Assembly: GCA_947625205.1 (NCBI GenBank)
Contig: CANQNN010000016.1
Location: 1-54,027 of the forward strand
Source: an uncultured Lachnospiraceae bacterium
Lineage (GTDB): Bacteria > Bacillota > Clostridia > Lachnospirales > Lachnospiraceae
DNA: 54,027 nt
Reading direction: 5' to 3'
Part shown: positions 15,573 through 24,100 of the stretch, piece after piece
Layout of the letters: every line of letters starts with the position of its first letter
Position numbering within the stretch: position 1 is the first letter of the stretch
Position numbers and translations under genes: made by a program
Notes under the pieces: model-generated
Seen by the model: only the letters and a program-made list of their open reading frames with translations
Database searches by the model: none
What the model was told of the DNA's origin: nothing

Positions 15573-17390
15573 TCATCCGTTCGGGATCCGGAGTATCTGT
15601 CCGATACGCAGTGCATCGCCTGTCAGTCCGTTTAGCTGCTTGATCGCATCCACCGTTGTACCGTACCGTCTTGCAAGCGCCCAGAGCGTATCGCCTGACC
15701 GGACCGTGTATTCAAAATACGAGTAGTCTTCCGGCGTGGGTATCTTAAGTACCTGACCGATATACAAGCCGTCACCCGCAAGTCCGTTCAGCCGCTTGAT
15801 CGCATCCACCGTCGTGCCGTACCTTAAAGACAAAAGCCACAGCGTATCACCCGGTCGGACTGTATATTCAAAATAGCCGGACCCGGCGCCGTCGGACGGG
15901 ATATTATCACGTACATCCAGGTACACGTCATAGAGCGCCTGCCACGTGGCGGGTCCCACAACGCCATCAGCCGCAAGCCCCCGCATCCGCTGGAAGGCGA
16001 TCACGGCCTGCCTTGTCGAAGAACCGAAAATACTGTCCTGGGTCACATCCGGCAGCTCCGGATAAAACCGCGAGATGACGGCAAGCAGATACTGCAATGT
16101 CAGCACATCGTTTCCGCGTGAACCCTGACGCAGAACCGTATTCGGCGGAACCGTCCCGATTCCCAACACTGTTCCCTCGCTGTCCAATTCAGCAAGCCCG
16201 GTCACTGCCGTGTAGATCTGTGATATCTTATACCATGTGGACTTTCCGACCACGCCGTCCGCAGTCAGATTAAAAATACTCTGAAACTTTCTGACCGCCG
16301 CATCCGTACTGCTGCCAAACACTCCCGATGCATCGCTGATCACCGGGATCGCCGGATAATTCTGTCTGATCCTGTTTAGATAATTCTGGATATTCTGCAC
16401 ATCCAGACCCGCGCTGCCGGTGCGGAGCGGCGTGCCCGGATAGGAAGACAGTACATCCGACACTGCCTCCGCCTCCGCTATCACCACATCATTCGGATAA
16501 TAGTACCGCAATATCTGTATCGGAGAACGCCCCTGGTTCGCCAGCGTCACGGTTCCCCACTGGGACAATCCCTGGCATGTAACTGTCGTACCGTTACAAA
16601 AAGACGTAAAATAAGGAGCGTTCTGCCCCGGGCGCGTCACGTATTCATTAAATATTTCATCCACGATAGCGTTGACCGACTCATAGGTCACTCTCCCGTA
16701 GACAAAAGCCTGATCGTATGCGGTACTATTCGTAATATCAAAGCTATAGCCCTGATTTCTGTACCATTCTGTAAAAATGCGGTTTAGGGCGAACGTTATA
16801 ATAACATAGATATTTGCCCGGAGCGCGGCATCCGGCCACGTGGGGTATATCTCGCTGCTTGCTACGTTCTTCACATAATCTGGAAAGGATACCTGCACAT
16901 TGGAAGCATACGCAGATGGACTTCCCAGATGCACAGTGATCCGGTTCGGGATCACAACCTGTCTGAGCAGATATGGCTGCACGGCAGAGCCTTGCTGGGA
17001 ATGAGGCTCACTTCCGGCAACGGCGGGCGGTCCCATTGTAATGCGCGTCACCTCGCCTCTGCGCATTCTGCCTCCATCGGGTATCATCACAAGCGCCTGG
17101 ATCGCCGTCTCGCCGTCATATATAGGGATATCCGCTATATACAGAGACTGAAATCCGTCCGCCTGCGCCAGCACATCATAACTGACATAAGGCGTCCCGG
17201 AATACTCCGGTTCCAGCGAAAGCCGTGCATCTACAGTCTCCAGGGAAACCACCGGCGTCTCACCGCTTTCATCGGTCACCAGATCATACACCCTGTTGCC
17301 CTGATCATCCAATATCCTGACCTGCACGTTTTCAAGCGGAACCGCATCAGACGCCAATCTCGTCTGTATTACCAAATAACCAATCGCCAT
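15573..17390 (-). CDS. SpoIID-like protein with two peptidoglycan-binding and two LysM domains
   Basis: 605 residues. In order: an Ig/SpaA-like beta domain (1-105), a linker, a SpoIID-like core (~155-330, with DYVKNVASSEIYPTWPDAAL and GLSQWGTVTLANQGRSPIQI-LRYYYP), two PG_binding_1 domains (~345-400 and ~425-500) and two LysM domains (YTVRPGDTLWLLSLRYGTT and YTVRSGDTLWALARRYGTT, ~515-605). SpoIID relatives are lytic transglycosylases acting on denuded glycans; the LysM repeats bind cell wall or spore peptidoglycan. No signal peptide is seen, which fits a sporulation protein deposited from the mother cell. SD GGAG lies in AAAAAAGGAGC. A shorter paralogue is at 32748-34055. Confidence 0.85.
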   Translation of the reverse strand: MAIGYLVIQTRLASDAVPLENVQVRILDDQGNRVYDLVTDESGETPVVSLETVDARLSLEPEYSGTPYVSYDVLAQADGFQSLYIADIPIYDGETAIQALVMIPDGGRMRRGEVTRITMGPPAVAGSEPHSQQGSAVQPYLLRQVVIPNRITVHLGSPSAYASNVQVSFPDYVKNVASSEIYPTWPDAALRANIYVIITFALNRIFTEWYRNQGYSFDITNSTAYDQAFVYGRVTYESVNAIVDEIFNEYVTRPGQNAPYFTSFCNGTTVTCQGLSQWGTVTLANQGRSPIQILRYYYPNDVVIAEAEAVSDVLSSYPGTPLRTGSAGLDVQNIQNYLNRIRQNYPAIPVISDASGVFGSSTDAAVRKFQSIFNLTADGVVGKSTWYKISQIYTAVTGLAELDSEGTVLGIGTVPPNTVLRQGSRGNDVLTLQYLLAVISRFYPELPDVTQDSIFGSSTRQAVIAFQRMRGLAADGVVGPATWQALYDVYLDVRDNIPSDGAGSGYFEYTVRPGDTLWLLSLRYGTTVDAIKRLNGLAGDGLYIGQVLKIPTPEDYSYFEYTVRSGDTLWALARRYGTTVDAIKQLNGLTGDALRIGQILRIPNG

Positions 17391-17404
17391 ATAAATAAAG
17401 CTCC

Positions 17405-17442
17405 TTTTTTCTTATGTTTATTATATAGAACATAAGAAAAAA
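17405..17442. promoter_or_regulatory. 14-bp perfect inverted repeat enclosing a TATAAT box
   Basis: TTTTTTCTTATGTT (17405-17418) is mirrored by AACATAAGAAAAAA (17429-17442) across 10 nt. On the minus strand the centre reads CTATATAATA, so a -10 box sits in the loop, upstream of the LysM/SpoIID-like gene. It may be a bidirectional terminator after the LytTR gene, an operator over a promoter, or both; a -35 is not convincing. Confidence 0.55.
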
Positions 17443-17447
17443 TGTGC

Positions 17448-18206
17448 TCACACGGCGTTACGCTCCTTAAGCTTCTCCTGCTTTTCCTTTGCCATTTTGT
17501 AATATTTGACCAATGACTGCCGGACATAACTGTACTGACCGCGGCTCACCATGATCTTACTGCCGTTCTTCAACTCGATCCATGCAGAACTGATATGCCT
17601 GATCTTATCCAGCCTGCACAGATAAGCCTGATGACATCTGACAAAACCGGTGCCCGCAAGCTTTGCCTCCAATTCGGAAATTCGCTCCGTAGTTTCTATC
17701 TGAAATGTCCGCTTAGGCTGGGAACAGAATTCGATCACACAGCCGTTACTCTTTGCCTCAATATACATAATAGATCTGACATAAAGCTTCAGCGCTTTAT
17801 CTCTTGTCTTTACCAACAGAAACGGCTTTTCTCCGCCCCTCTGTATCGCCCAGTCCAGACGGGTACATAACTCAGCCTTGGTTAACGGCAGGTGAAGCCA
17901 CTGCATGATCCGCGCATCGGTTTTCTGCTGCGGATAACCCTTGGCTCTTGCGATACCGATTATAATGAGCTCCGAAGTTTGTTCTTTCAGTTTCCTTGCC
18001 ATTTTCGGGCAGTCTTCCTCCCGACCGCACCTATTCACGATCAGCGCCCCAAAATTGCGCTTACTGTTCCACGCGGCAAAAAAACTGTCTTCGCTGTCAA
18101 AGACGGTGATATCAACAGGAATGTTTCTCTCTTTTCCCCAGGCACTGATAAATCCGCTTATCTGTTCAGCCTGTTTCCTATCCCCTTCAACAACTGCAAA
18201 CTTCAT
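17448..18206 (-). CDS. LytTR-family DNA-binding regulator with degenerate receiver domain
   Basis: 252 residues from ATG 18206, preferred because a GGTGGAAAG site precedes it; a longer frame would run through the structured leader element. Residues 1-120 have a response-receiver-like fold (KFAVVEGDRKQAEQISGFI), but the phosphorylated Asp position reads GALIVNRCG, so phosphorylation is unlikely. Residues ~140-240 are a LytTR domain (YIEAKSNGCVIEF, RCHQAYLCRLDKI, SRGQYSYVRQSL). Such regulators bind imperfect direct repeats and control peptide, virulence or envelope genes. No histidine kinase is adjacent. It has copy C of the structured element in its leader. Confidence 0.85.
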   Translation of the reverse strand: MKFAVVEGDRKQAEQISGFISAWGKERNIPVDITVFDSEDSFFAAWNSKRNFGALIVNRCGREEDCPKMARKLKEQTSELIIIGIARAKGYPQQKTDARIMQWLHLPLTKAELCTRLDWAIQRGGEKPFLLVKTRDKALKLYVRSIMYIEAKSNGCVIEFCSQPKRTFQIETTERISELEAKLAGTGFVRCHQAYLCRLDKIRHISSAWIELKNGSKIMVSRGQYSYVRQSLVKYYKMAKEKQEKLKERNAV

Positions 18207-18267
18207 CGCTTTCCACCACTTTTCTTTCGTATATATAACAAAGACAGTCCCATATCCTTTAAAGCTG

Positions 18268-18374
18268 GGTCTGCGCATACTGCCACATTCTCTGATGCCA
18301 GTACCGTAAATTATTTCAGCAAGAATTACAAAGCAATTCTTGAAGCGCAGACCGCCGGGTCTGCGCATATTATA
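18268..18374 (-). ncRNA. Structured leader element, copy C (upstream of the LytTR gene)
   Basis: Minus strand, 5' to 3': TATAAT (18374-18369); stem 1 GCGCAGACC (18366-18358), loop CGGC, GGTCTGCGC (18353-18345); stem 2 AAGAATTGC (18341-18333), triloop TTT, GTAATTCTT (18329-18321) with one G-T wobble; conserved block around ATTTACGGTACTGGCATC; second GCGCAGACC arm at 18276-18268, 90 nt from the first. It points into the LytTR gene at 18206. Confidence 0.78.
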
Positions 18375-18397
18375 TCATACACTATCATATTCCTCAA
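18369..18397 (-). promoter_or_regulatory. Promoter of leader element copy C
   Basis: TTGAGG (18397-18392), a 17-bp spacer and TATAAT (18374-18369) on the minus strand, with TATGA directly before the -10 (extended -10). This is the best promoter of the four copies. Confidence 0.75.
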
Positions 18398-18479
18398 TCC
18401 GTTATGACTGCCGGTCTGAATACAGGCCAATTCCATTTGCGATCCCTTCCGCGATCGCCTGTGAAGCTTTACACTGCGC

Positions 18480-19307
18480 CTATTTACTTATCTTCAGAAA
18501 AAGTTCGTTGATACCGTCATAAAAGCCGACCGTCACCACAGTTGTGCTGTCGTCCCCCATGCCCGCGAAGACATATTTTCTGTAGTAGGGCGTTGTTTCA
18601 ATAAGCGGATTATCATTCTCATATGCTTCAGGCGCAGTCAGACCCATATACGACGACCAGGCCGTGATCAATTCGTCCGGATCGATATCCTCCCATTTCA
18701 ACTGCGAGCGCACATAAAACTCATATATTTTTCCGTCATCCGCATCGATATAGGCATCCAGCAGCCGGTTTTCCTTGTTGGCGTTCTGGAGGCTGCCGAC
18801 GAGACTCAGCTTCCATACCGCCACATTATTGCGCGGCTCGGGTACATCGATCGCAGAATACAGCGTTGCTTCATAGGCGCCTGCCTGAACTTCTTTGACG
18901 GTGTCCGGCAGAATGCCCAGTTGTCTAAGCACATCGATCTCCTCATTGGCGGTTGCATAAATCTCTTCGTCTGTGATCTCTCTTCCCGACGGACCGTTAT
19001 GATTTACCACAAATGCGTAATCGCCTGTCAGTTCCTGATAATCTGTTTCCGGCTGTCTTGTTCTCAGGCTCTGTTCCGTACCCTGAATACTCTGGGAATC
19101 AAGACACCGTGAAAGAATATACAGCTTGTCGTTGCTGCTGAGCTGGTAACGGTAACCTTCTCCTCCCGTCTCTTCTTCCTGCGTCCTGATCCGGTTTAAC
19201 ACATCCCTGTCCTGATACCGCGCAAGCGCTTCGGGGCCCCATATGGATATGAGCACCGCAAGGATCGTCAGCGCAAGGAGCGCCAGATTAAGCGCGTATT
19301 TCTTCAT
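18480..19307 (-). CDS. Membrane-anchored hypothetical protein linked to the two-component system
   Basis: 275 residues. One N-terminal hydrophobic segment (residues ~5-28) anchors an extracytoplasmic domain. I do not recognise the family. The second half (around DAYIDADDGKIYEFYVRS and TPYYRKYVFAG) reads like proteins that process or sense envelope signals, loosely like PepSY or YycH-type modules, but this is a guess. Its start lies inside the 3' end of the histidine kinase gene (20-bp overlap) with a strong GGAGGAG site, so it is co-expressed with the kinase and may modulate it. It is the last gene of the long minus-strand run that begins upstream of purF. Confidence 0.75.
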   Translation of the reverse strand: MKKYALNLALLALTILAVLISIWGPEALARYQDRDVLNRIRTQEEETGGEGYRYQLSSNDKLYILSRCLDSQSIQGTEQSLRTRQPETDYQELTGDYAFVVNHNGPSGREITDEEIYATANEEIDVLRQLGILPDTVKEVQAGAYEATLYSAIDVPEPRNNVAVWKLSLVGSLQNANKENRLLDAYIDADDGKIYEFYVRSQLKWEDIDPDELITAWSSYMGLTAPEAYENDNPLIETTPYYRKYVFAGMGDDSTTVVTVGFYDGINELFLKISK

Positions 19308-20718
19308 GCTGCTCCTCCTTCTTTACTTCCCGCAGAAGGAAGCTCACCGATGTTCCCTCTCCGGGCGCACTCCCGATCTCCAGCCTGCTATCGTGCAGAG
19401 CAAGTATCTGTGCACAGAGCGCCAGACCGAGCCCCGCCCCGTTATGGCTGCGTGAGCGAGACTTGTCTACCATATAAAAAGCCTGCGTTATCTTTGACAA
19501 TTCCTCTGCCGGAATACCGATCCCGTAATCCCGTACCGTAAATCGGTATCCTTTCTCTTCAGAGCGCCCATGTACCTCAATACGGCTTCCCGGTTCGGAC
19601 GCCTTAAAAGCATTATCCAGCAGGTTCACCAGCACTGTCTGGATCAAACCGGGATCGGCCAGTATATATGCCTGTTCGTAATCAAATTGCAGCTCCATGC
19701 TGTCATTGGGAAGGAACATGCTGCGAAGATACTCTGTCAGAGAATCCACCGGTACTGTCTGGAGCTTTGCTCCCTCCCTTTTTGTCACAATGATATCCAG
19801 AAGACGAAGCGACATCGTCTCCAGCCTTTTGCCCTCGGTATAGATATAGTTTGCGGACAGAATACTCTTCTCCTCATCTAACTTTCTGGAGCGCAGCATA
19901 TCCGCATATCCGATAATGGACGTTAGCGGTGTCTTCAACTCATGCGCAAAAGCGCCCACGAAATCCTCCCGCGCCTGCACCTCGCCCTCCAGCTTGTCAA
20001 AGGATTGCTCCAGCGCTTCCGCCATACGGTTAAAGTCCTGCGTCAGCTGTCCTAACTCATCGCTGCTGGCCTGCTTTGCCCGGTAGCTGTAATCTCCCGC
20101 CGCCATCTCCCTGGTCGCCCGCATGAGGCGCCTGATCGGTTTTGTCAGCCCTGATGCGATAAAGTACATGACTACCACGCCCAGTACCAGCATAAGGATC
20201 ATGAGGCGGCGATAGACGACAAATCCCATCTGCCTCTCCTCAAATACCTGCGACACGTCCCGAAGCGTTTCCAGATACAGCGCTCTTCCAAGCGTATTGA
20301 TATTGCTTGCCGTATGAATATAATAACGCTCGCCCAGCCGGACCACCCGGTATGAATACTGATTTTCCCCGGCGGATCTTAGCAGCTCGTCATCCGCATC
20401 AAATCCGTCGCTGGCAAAGACAGCCTGCTTTTCCTCATCGCAGATCCGCAGGAGTCTTCCGTCTCCCTGTCCGCCCGTCTCCAGATTGGATGCAATCTGT
20501 TCCACGGAGCTGTCCTGCAGCAGATCATATTTGGCAGGCACGTTGAGGGCCGCCGTCTCGAAAGCGAAACGCAGTATGCTATTTTCGTCCAGCGCCTGAC
20601 CAACCTCCCTTTCCAGCGAAGTCTCAAACACATAATTGACAAAAAAATAGCCGCTGAATCCGAGTGTGAGGGCAATGATGATCACGGTCCACAGCACTAA
20701 TTTATGTGAAAACTTCAT
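19288..20718 (-). CDS. Sensor histidine kinase (HAMP, HisKA, HATPase)
   Basis: 476 residues. TM1 is at ~8-30, an extracytoplasmic sensor at ~31-165, TM2 at ~168-190, and HAMP at ~190-245 (SGLTKPIRRLMRATREMA). HisKA carries the phosphoaccepting His in AFAHELKTPLTSIIGYADML (~262-280). The HATPase domain has its N box in VLVNLLDNAFKAS, a G1 box DYGIGIPAEE and a G2 box NGAGLGLALC. It autophosphorylates in response to an unknown envelope signal and passes phosphate to the response regulator encoded 10 bp upstream. Gene order exported protein - RR - HK - membrane protein suggests the two flanking proteins are signal or accessory factors. Confidence 0.93.
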   Translation of the reverse strand: MKFSHKLVLWTVIIIALTLGFSGYFFVNYVFETSLEREVGQALDENSILRFAFETAALNVPAKYDLLQDSSVEQIASNLETGGQGDGRLLRICDEEKQAVFASDGFDADDELLRSAGENQYSYRVVRLGERYYIHTASNINTLGRALYLETLRDVSQVFEERQMGFVVYRRLMILMLVLGVVVMYFIASGLTKPIRRLMRATREMAAGDYSYRAKQASSDELGQLTQDFNRMAEALEQSFDKLEGEVQAREDFVGAFAHELKTPLTSIIGYADMLRSRKLDEEKSILSANYIYTEGKRLETMSLRLLDIIVTKREGAKLQTVPVDSLTEYLRSMFLPNDSMELQFDYEQAYILADPGLIQTVLVNLLDNAFKASEPGSRIEVHGRSEEKGYRFTVRDYGIGIPAEELSKITQAFYMVDKSRSRSHNGAGLGLALCAQILALHDSRLEIGSAPGEGTSVSFLLREVKKEEQHEEIRA

Positions 20719-20728
20719 GATGCCACCC

Positions 20729-21382
20729 CTATATTTCCAATCGGTAACCTATCTTATATACCGCCACAAGGTTTCTCTCCCAGCCAAGCTTCCTTCTAAG
20801 ACGCTGCACATGCAGATCCAATGTTCTGCTGTTGGCATAATATTCATCGTCCCATACTTTCTCATACAGATTTTCCCGGAACAACGCCACGTTCCTGTTT
20901 TCCGCAAACAGCATCAGAAGATCGAATTCTTTGCCGGTAAGCGGCACAGGCTGTCCCGATTTCTTTACCCGCCGTGCTTCGATATCGATCTCCACATCTC
21001 CGACAGTAAGATTTTTGTCCGCCTTGTTGTATCTGCGAAGCACCGCTTCCACTCTCGCAAGAAGCTCCGTCACATCAAACGGCTTTATCAGATAATCATC
21101 GGCTCCGAGTCTTAATCCCTTGACCCGGTCTTTTACTTCATGCCTGGCGGAAATAAAAATCACCGGTATCTTAAGCGGTCTTATGTATTCCATAACATCA
21201 TAACCGTCGGCTCCCGGAAGCATGATATCCAGAAGCACCAGGTCAAAGGTATTCTTATCTACCTCATCGATCGCCGCCAGACCGTTGCGAACCGCCACGC
21301 AGGAATATCCCGCCGCAGTCAGGTTCATGTCTATCAGATCGCAAATCGGCTTTTCATCATCTACAATCAGTATCTTGATCAT
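20729..21382 (-). CDS. OmpR/PhoB-family response regulator
   Basis: 217 residues from ATG 21382, chosen because it overlaps the stop of the preceding gene as ATGA (21379-21382); a start 7 codons upstream has no such support. The receiver domain (1-115) shows the acidic pair in ILIVDDEKP, the phosphorylation Asp in LVLLDIMLPG, the Thr/Ser in VIFISARHE and the Lys in DDYLIKPF. The C-terminal winged helix (~125-217, ending AVYKIGYRLE) binds DNA. Partner of the kinase at 19288-20718. Confidence 0.94.
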   Translation of the reverse strand: MIKILIVDDEKPICDLIDMNLTAAGYSCVAVRNGLAAIDEVDKNTFDLVLLDIMLPGADGYDVMEYIRPLKIPVIFISARHEVKDRVKGLRLGADDYLIKPFDVTELLARVEAVLRRYNKADKNLTVGDVEIDIEARRVKKSGQPVPLTGKEFDLLMLFAENRNVALFRENLYEKVWDDEYYANSRTLDLHVQRLRRKLGWERNLVAVYKIGYRLEI

Positions 21383-22527
21383 GTTTCCGGGCTCCATCCC
21401 CAATAAGCTCTCGCCTTCTCCACAAGCTCCGCTACCGTATCTTCATCCCGGCATGGGACTTTACTCTTTACCTCCGTGTCCGTCTCAAAGCCGTCTGTCC
21501 TCTGGTAATAAATTGCATAATCGCTCTTCGTCATAAGCTCGTTATCGTTTCCCGCATAGCTGTAACGCGCCAGTACCAGAATATCCTTCATGCCGTCGCC
21601 GTCAATGTCCCGGCAGGCGATCCCCTTTAACGCATACAGATTGTCAAAGTCCCCCATAGGCTGAAAGCTCCATACGATATCGCCCTGCTCATTTATCAGA
21701 TAGAGCATAAAAGTGGAAAACTTCGCCATCGTGTATGTCCCCGGCAACACTTCCAAGTATCCCAATTTTTCAAACTGTCTGGAATAATCCTGCTCCTTTA
21801 TGACCGAAAACCCGTTCCGGATCAGTTCCGCCCTTGTGGACGCGGTATAGAGGAACTCTGTAGAATAGCCGTCCCGGACATAGGCGACAATACTCTCGGC
21901 ACTCTTATTCATACCAAACCGGTTGATCTTGTCCGAGATCCTGTAATCGCAATAGAAGCCGCTGTCACTTTGAAACAGGGCATCGCCCACCTTATAATCC
22001 CTGGACGCATAGTCGCCCGTTTTGTTCCGGCAATTGGTGGTCAGCACGATATCCGTCCTGCCATCGCGGTTCAGATCCTGAAAAGCAACGGCGGAAAGCT
22101 CTCTGCAGGGCTGTTCGAGACTCCCCTCATACCAGCTGTCAACCGCCAGTCTGTCCGTACGGTAAACTATCGATCCGTCCTCTTTCACCCAGAAAAGAAC
22201 AAGCCTGTGGTACATCTTCTCCAGGGCAGGGACCAGCGAAACCGTGCCAAAGCACTCTGTCTCCAACGGGAATATCTGATTATCGATGGTCTCAAATCCG
22301 TTCTCGCCAATTTCCCACTGATACTCTATGGCATTTAACCGCTCCTGATAGTCATGATAATCCGCTATAAGCTGCCGGTCTGCTTCTGCCTCCTGTTTTG
22401 CAGTTTCCGCCGCGTCTTCCCCTGCAGCCAAAACCGAAAGAGGATACCGTGCGCACAGAAGAATGACGACAGTGAGCGCTATGAATTTGTTTCGTTTTAT
22501 CTTCCTGTGTACCGTATTTCTGTTCAT
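21379..22527 (-). CDS. Exported protein with FG-GAP/VCBS-like calcium-binding repeats
   Basis: 382 residues. A cleavable signal peptide is visible at residues ~13-36 (KFIALTVVILLCARYPLSVL, then AAG). Two DxDxDG-type loops, DLNRDGRTDIVL and DIDGDGMKDILV, are typical of FG-GAP/VCBS beta-propeller-like repeats that bind Ca2+. I do not recognise the overall family. It is the first gene of the two-component group, coupled to the response regulator by ATGA and starting 59 bp after purB ends. It could be the extracytoplasmic partner of the sensor kinase; that is inferred from position only. Confidence 0.78.
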   Translation of the reverse strand: MNRNTVHRKIKRNKFIALTVVILLCARYPLSVLAAGEDAAETAKQEAEADRQLIADYHDYQERLNAIEYQWEIGENGFETIDNQIFPLETECFGTVSLVPALEKMYHRLVLFWVKEDGSIVYRTDRLAVDSWYEGSLEQPCRELSAVAFQDLNRDGRTDIVLTTNCRNKTGDYASRDYKVGDALFQSDSGFYCDYRISDKINRFGMNKSAESIVAYVRDGYSTEFLYTASTRAELIRNGFSVIKEQDYSRQFEKLGYLEVLPGTYTMAKFSTFMLYLINEQGDIVWSFQPMGDFDNLYALKGIACRDIDGDGMKDILVLARYSYAGNDNELMTKSDYAIYYQRTDGFETDTEVKSKVPCRDEDTVAELVEKARAYWGWSPET

Positions 22528-22586
22528 CGTCCCATCCGGCGTATCACAATGCGCCTGTCCGACTTCCTTAGTATCGTTATCGTACC

Positions 22587-24038
22587 CTACACCTGGATCT
22601 GTGCCTTGACGCCGAGCAGCTCCTTATTCTCTTCAAGGATCGGGTCAGCCACTTCCTTAAGAAATCTATCCACCTGCAGCGGCGCGCGGCCCACATATTT
22701 TGCGGGCTCCATAGCCTTAAGCAGATCCTCTTTGGTCATATTGAACGAAGGATCGCCGGCGATCAGATCCAGCAGATTATTCTCTTTGCCTTCCCGCTTC
22801 ACATTTGCGCCCGCTTCCATAGAGAGCTTTCTGATCTTCTCGTGCAGCTCCTGACGGTTGCCGCCCATCTTAACCGCATCCATCATGATGTTTTCTGTTG
22901 CCATGAAGGGAAGCTCGCTCATGAGGTGCTTCGTGATAACCTTATCGTATACCACCAGGCCGTCCACCACGTTCAGACACAGATCCAGTATGCCGTCAAC
23001 CGCCAGAAATGCCTCCGGAATGGACAGCCTCTTATTGGCGGAATCGTCAAGCGTCCGCTCAAACCACTGCGTAGCCGATGTAATGGCGGGATTTAACGCA
23101 TCGATCATCACATACCGCGCCAGGGATGCTATTCTTTCGCTCCGCATGGGATTTCTCTTATAGGCCATAGCCGAAGATCCGATCTGGTTCTTCTCAAAGG
23201 GTTCCTCCACTTCTTTTAAATGCTGCAACAGTCTGATGTCATTGGACATCTTATGCGCGGACGCCGCAATGCCTGCCAGAACGTTGCATACTCTCGTATC
23301 CACTTTGCGGGAGTAGGTCTGTCCGGATACAGGACAGCATTTATCAAATCCCATCTTCCGGGCGATCATAGGATCGATCTTGTCTATCGTCTCCTGATCG
23401 CCGTCAAACAGCTCCAGGAAAGACGCCTGCGTTCCGGTCGTTCCCTTGGAGCCCAGCAGCTTCATCGTGGACAATACATAATTGATATCCTCCAGATCCA
23501 TACAGAATTCCTGCATCCAGAGAGTTGCCCGCTTGCCTACCGTAGTAGGCTGCGCCGGCTGAAAATGCGTAAAAGCAAGCGTCGGCAGGTCTTTATACTT
23601 TCTGGCAAAATCCGCCAGCTGTGCGATCACATTGACCAGCTTCTTCTTCACCAGCTTAAGCGCTTCATTCATCACGATGATATCGGTATTGTCGCCCACA
23701 TAGCAGGAGGTCGCTCCCAGGTGAATGATACCCGCCGCCTTGGGGCACTGCTGCCCGTAAGCATATACATGGCTCATCACATCGTGGCGCACTTCTTTCT
23801 CACGCGCTTTTGCCACGTCATAATTGATATCCTCCGCGTGGGCCTTCAGTTCATCGATCTGCTCCTGTGTGATGACCGGCTGCCCGTTCTGGCTAAGCCC
23901 CAGCTCCATCTCCGTCTCCGCCAGTGCGATCCACAGCTTTCTCCACGTCTTAAACTTCATATCCGGCGAGAAGATGTACTGCATCTCCCTGCTGGCATAG
24001 CGCTCCGACAACGGGCTTACATATCTGTCTGTACTCAT
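22587..24038 (-). CDS. purB: Adenylosuccinate lyase
   Basis: 483 residues from ATG 24038, supported by GGAGACAGGATC upstream; a longer in-frame extension into purF has no support. The enzyme cleaves SAICAR and adenylosuccinate, releasing fumarate, at two steps of purine synthesis. It is all-helical; fumarase/aspartase superfamily signatures are GATSCYVGDN, the FTHFQPAQPTT region with catalytic His, and the mobile loop GSSAMAYKRNPMRSE with the catalytic Ser. Length fits. It lies 61 bp after purF with a GC-rich hairpin between them. Confidence 0.96.
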   Translation of the reverse strand: MSTDRYVSPLSERYASREMQYIFSPDMKFKTWRKLWIALAETEMELGLSQNGQPVITQEQIDELKAHAEDINYDVAKAREKEVRHDVMSHVYAYGQQCPKAAGIIHLGATSCYVGDNTDIIVMNEALKLVKKKLVNVIAQLADFARKYKDLPTLAFTHFQPAQPTTVGKRATLWMQEFCMDLEDINYVLSTMKLLGSKGTTGTQASFLELFDGDQETIDKIDPMIARKMGFDKCCPVSGQTYSRKVDTRVCNVLAGIAASAHKMSNDIRLLQHLKEVEEPFEKNQIGSSAMAYKRNPMRSERIASLARYVMIDALNPAITSATQWFERTLDDSANKRLSIPEAFLAVDGILDLCLNVVDGLVVYDKVITKHLMSELPFMATENIMMDAVKMGGNRQELHEKIRKLSMEAGANVKREGKENNLLDLIAGDPSFNMTKEDLLKAMEPAKYVGRAPLQVDRFLKEVADPILEENKELLGVKAQIQV

Positions 24039-24070
24039 GATCCTGTCTCCTGTCCTTTCTGTTATTCTAA

Positions 24071-24100
24071 AGCACGGCGCTTTGCAGGCGCCGCCGTGCT
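24071..24100 (-). other. Intercistronic GC-rich hairpin between purF and purB
   Basis: AGCACGGCG (24071-24079) pairs with CGCCGTGCT (24092-24100). There is no T-run after it on the minus strand, so it is more likely an mRNA processing or stability hairpin than a terminator. Confidence 0.5.

Noticed and set aside
18369..18380. Extended LytTR start at 18368
   Set aside because: The extension would translate the structured leader and has no ribosome binding site; the ATG at 18206 has one and begins a receiver-like domain.
6998..18479. Repeats with inverted arms at 7101, 13571 and 18268 as a CRISPR array or MITE with target duplications
   Set aside because: They are dispersed, not clustered; there are no spacers, no cas genes and no matching terminal inverted repeats or target duplications. 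Promoter and RNA-like stems explain them better.
24071..24100. Intrinsic terminator between purF and purB
   Set aside because: The stem is strong but lacks a T-run on the minus strand, and the genes are 61 bp apart in one pathway.
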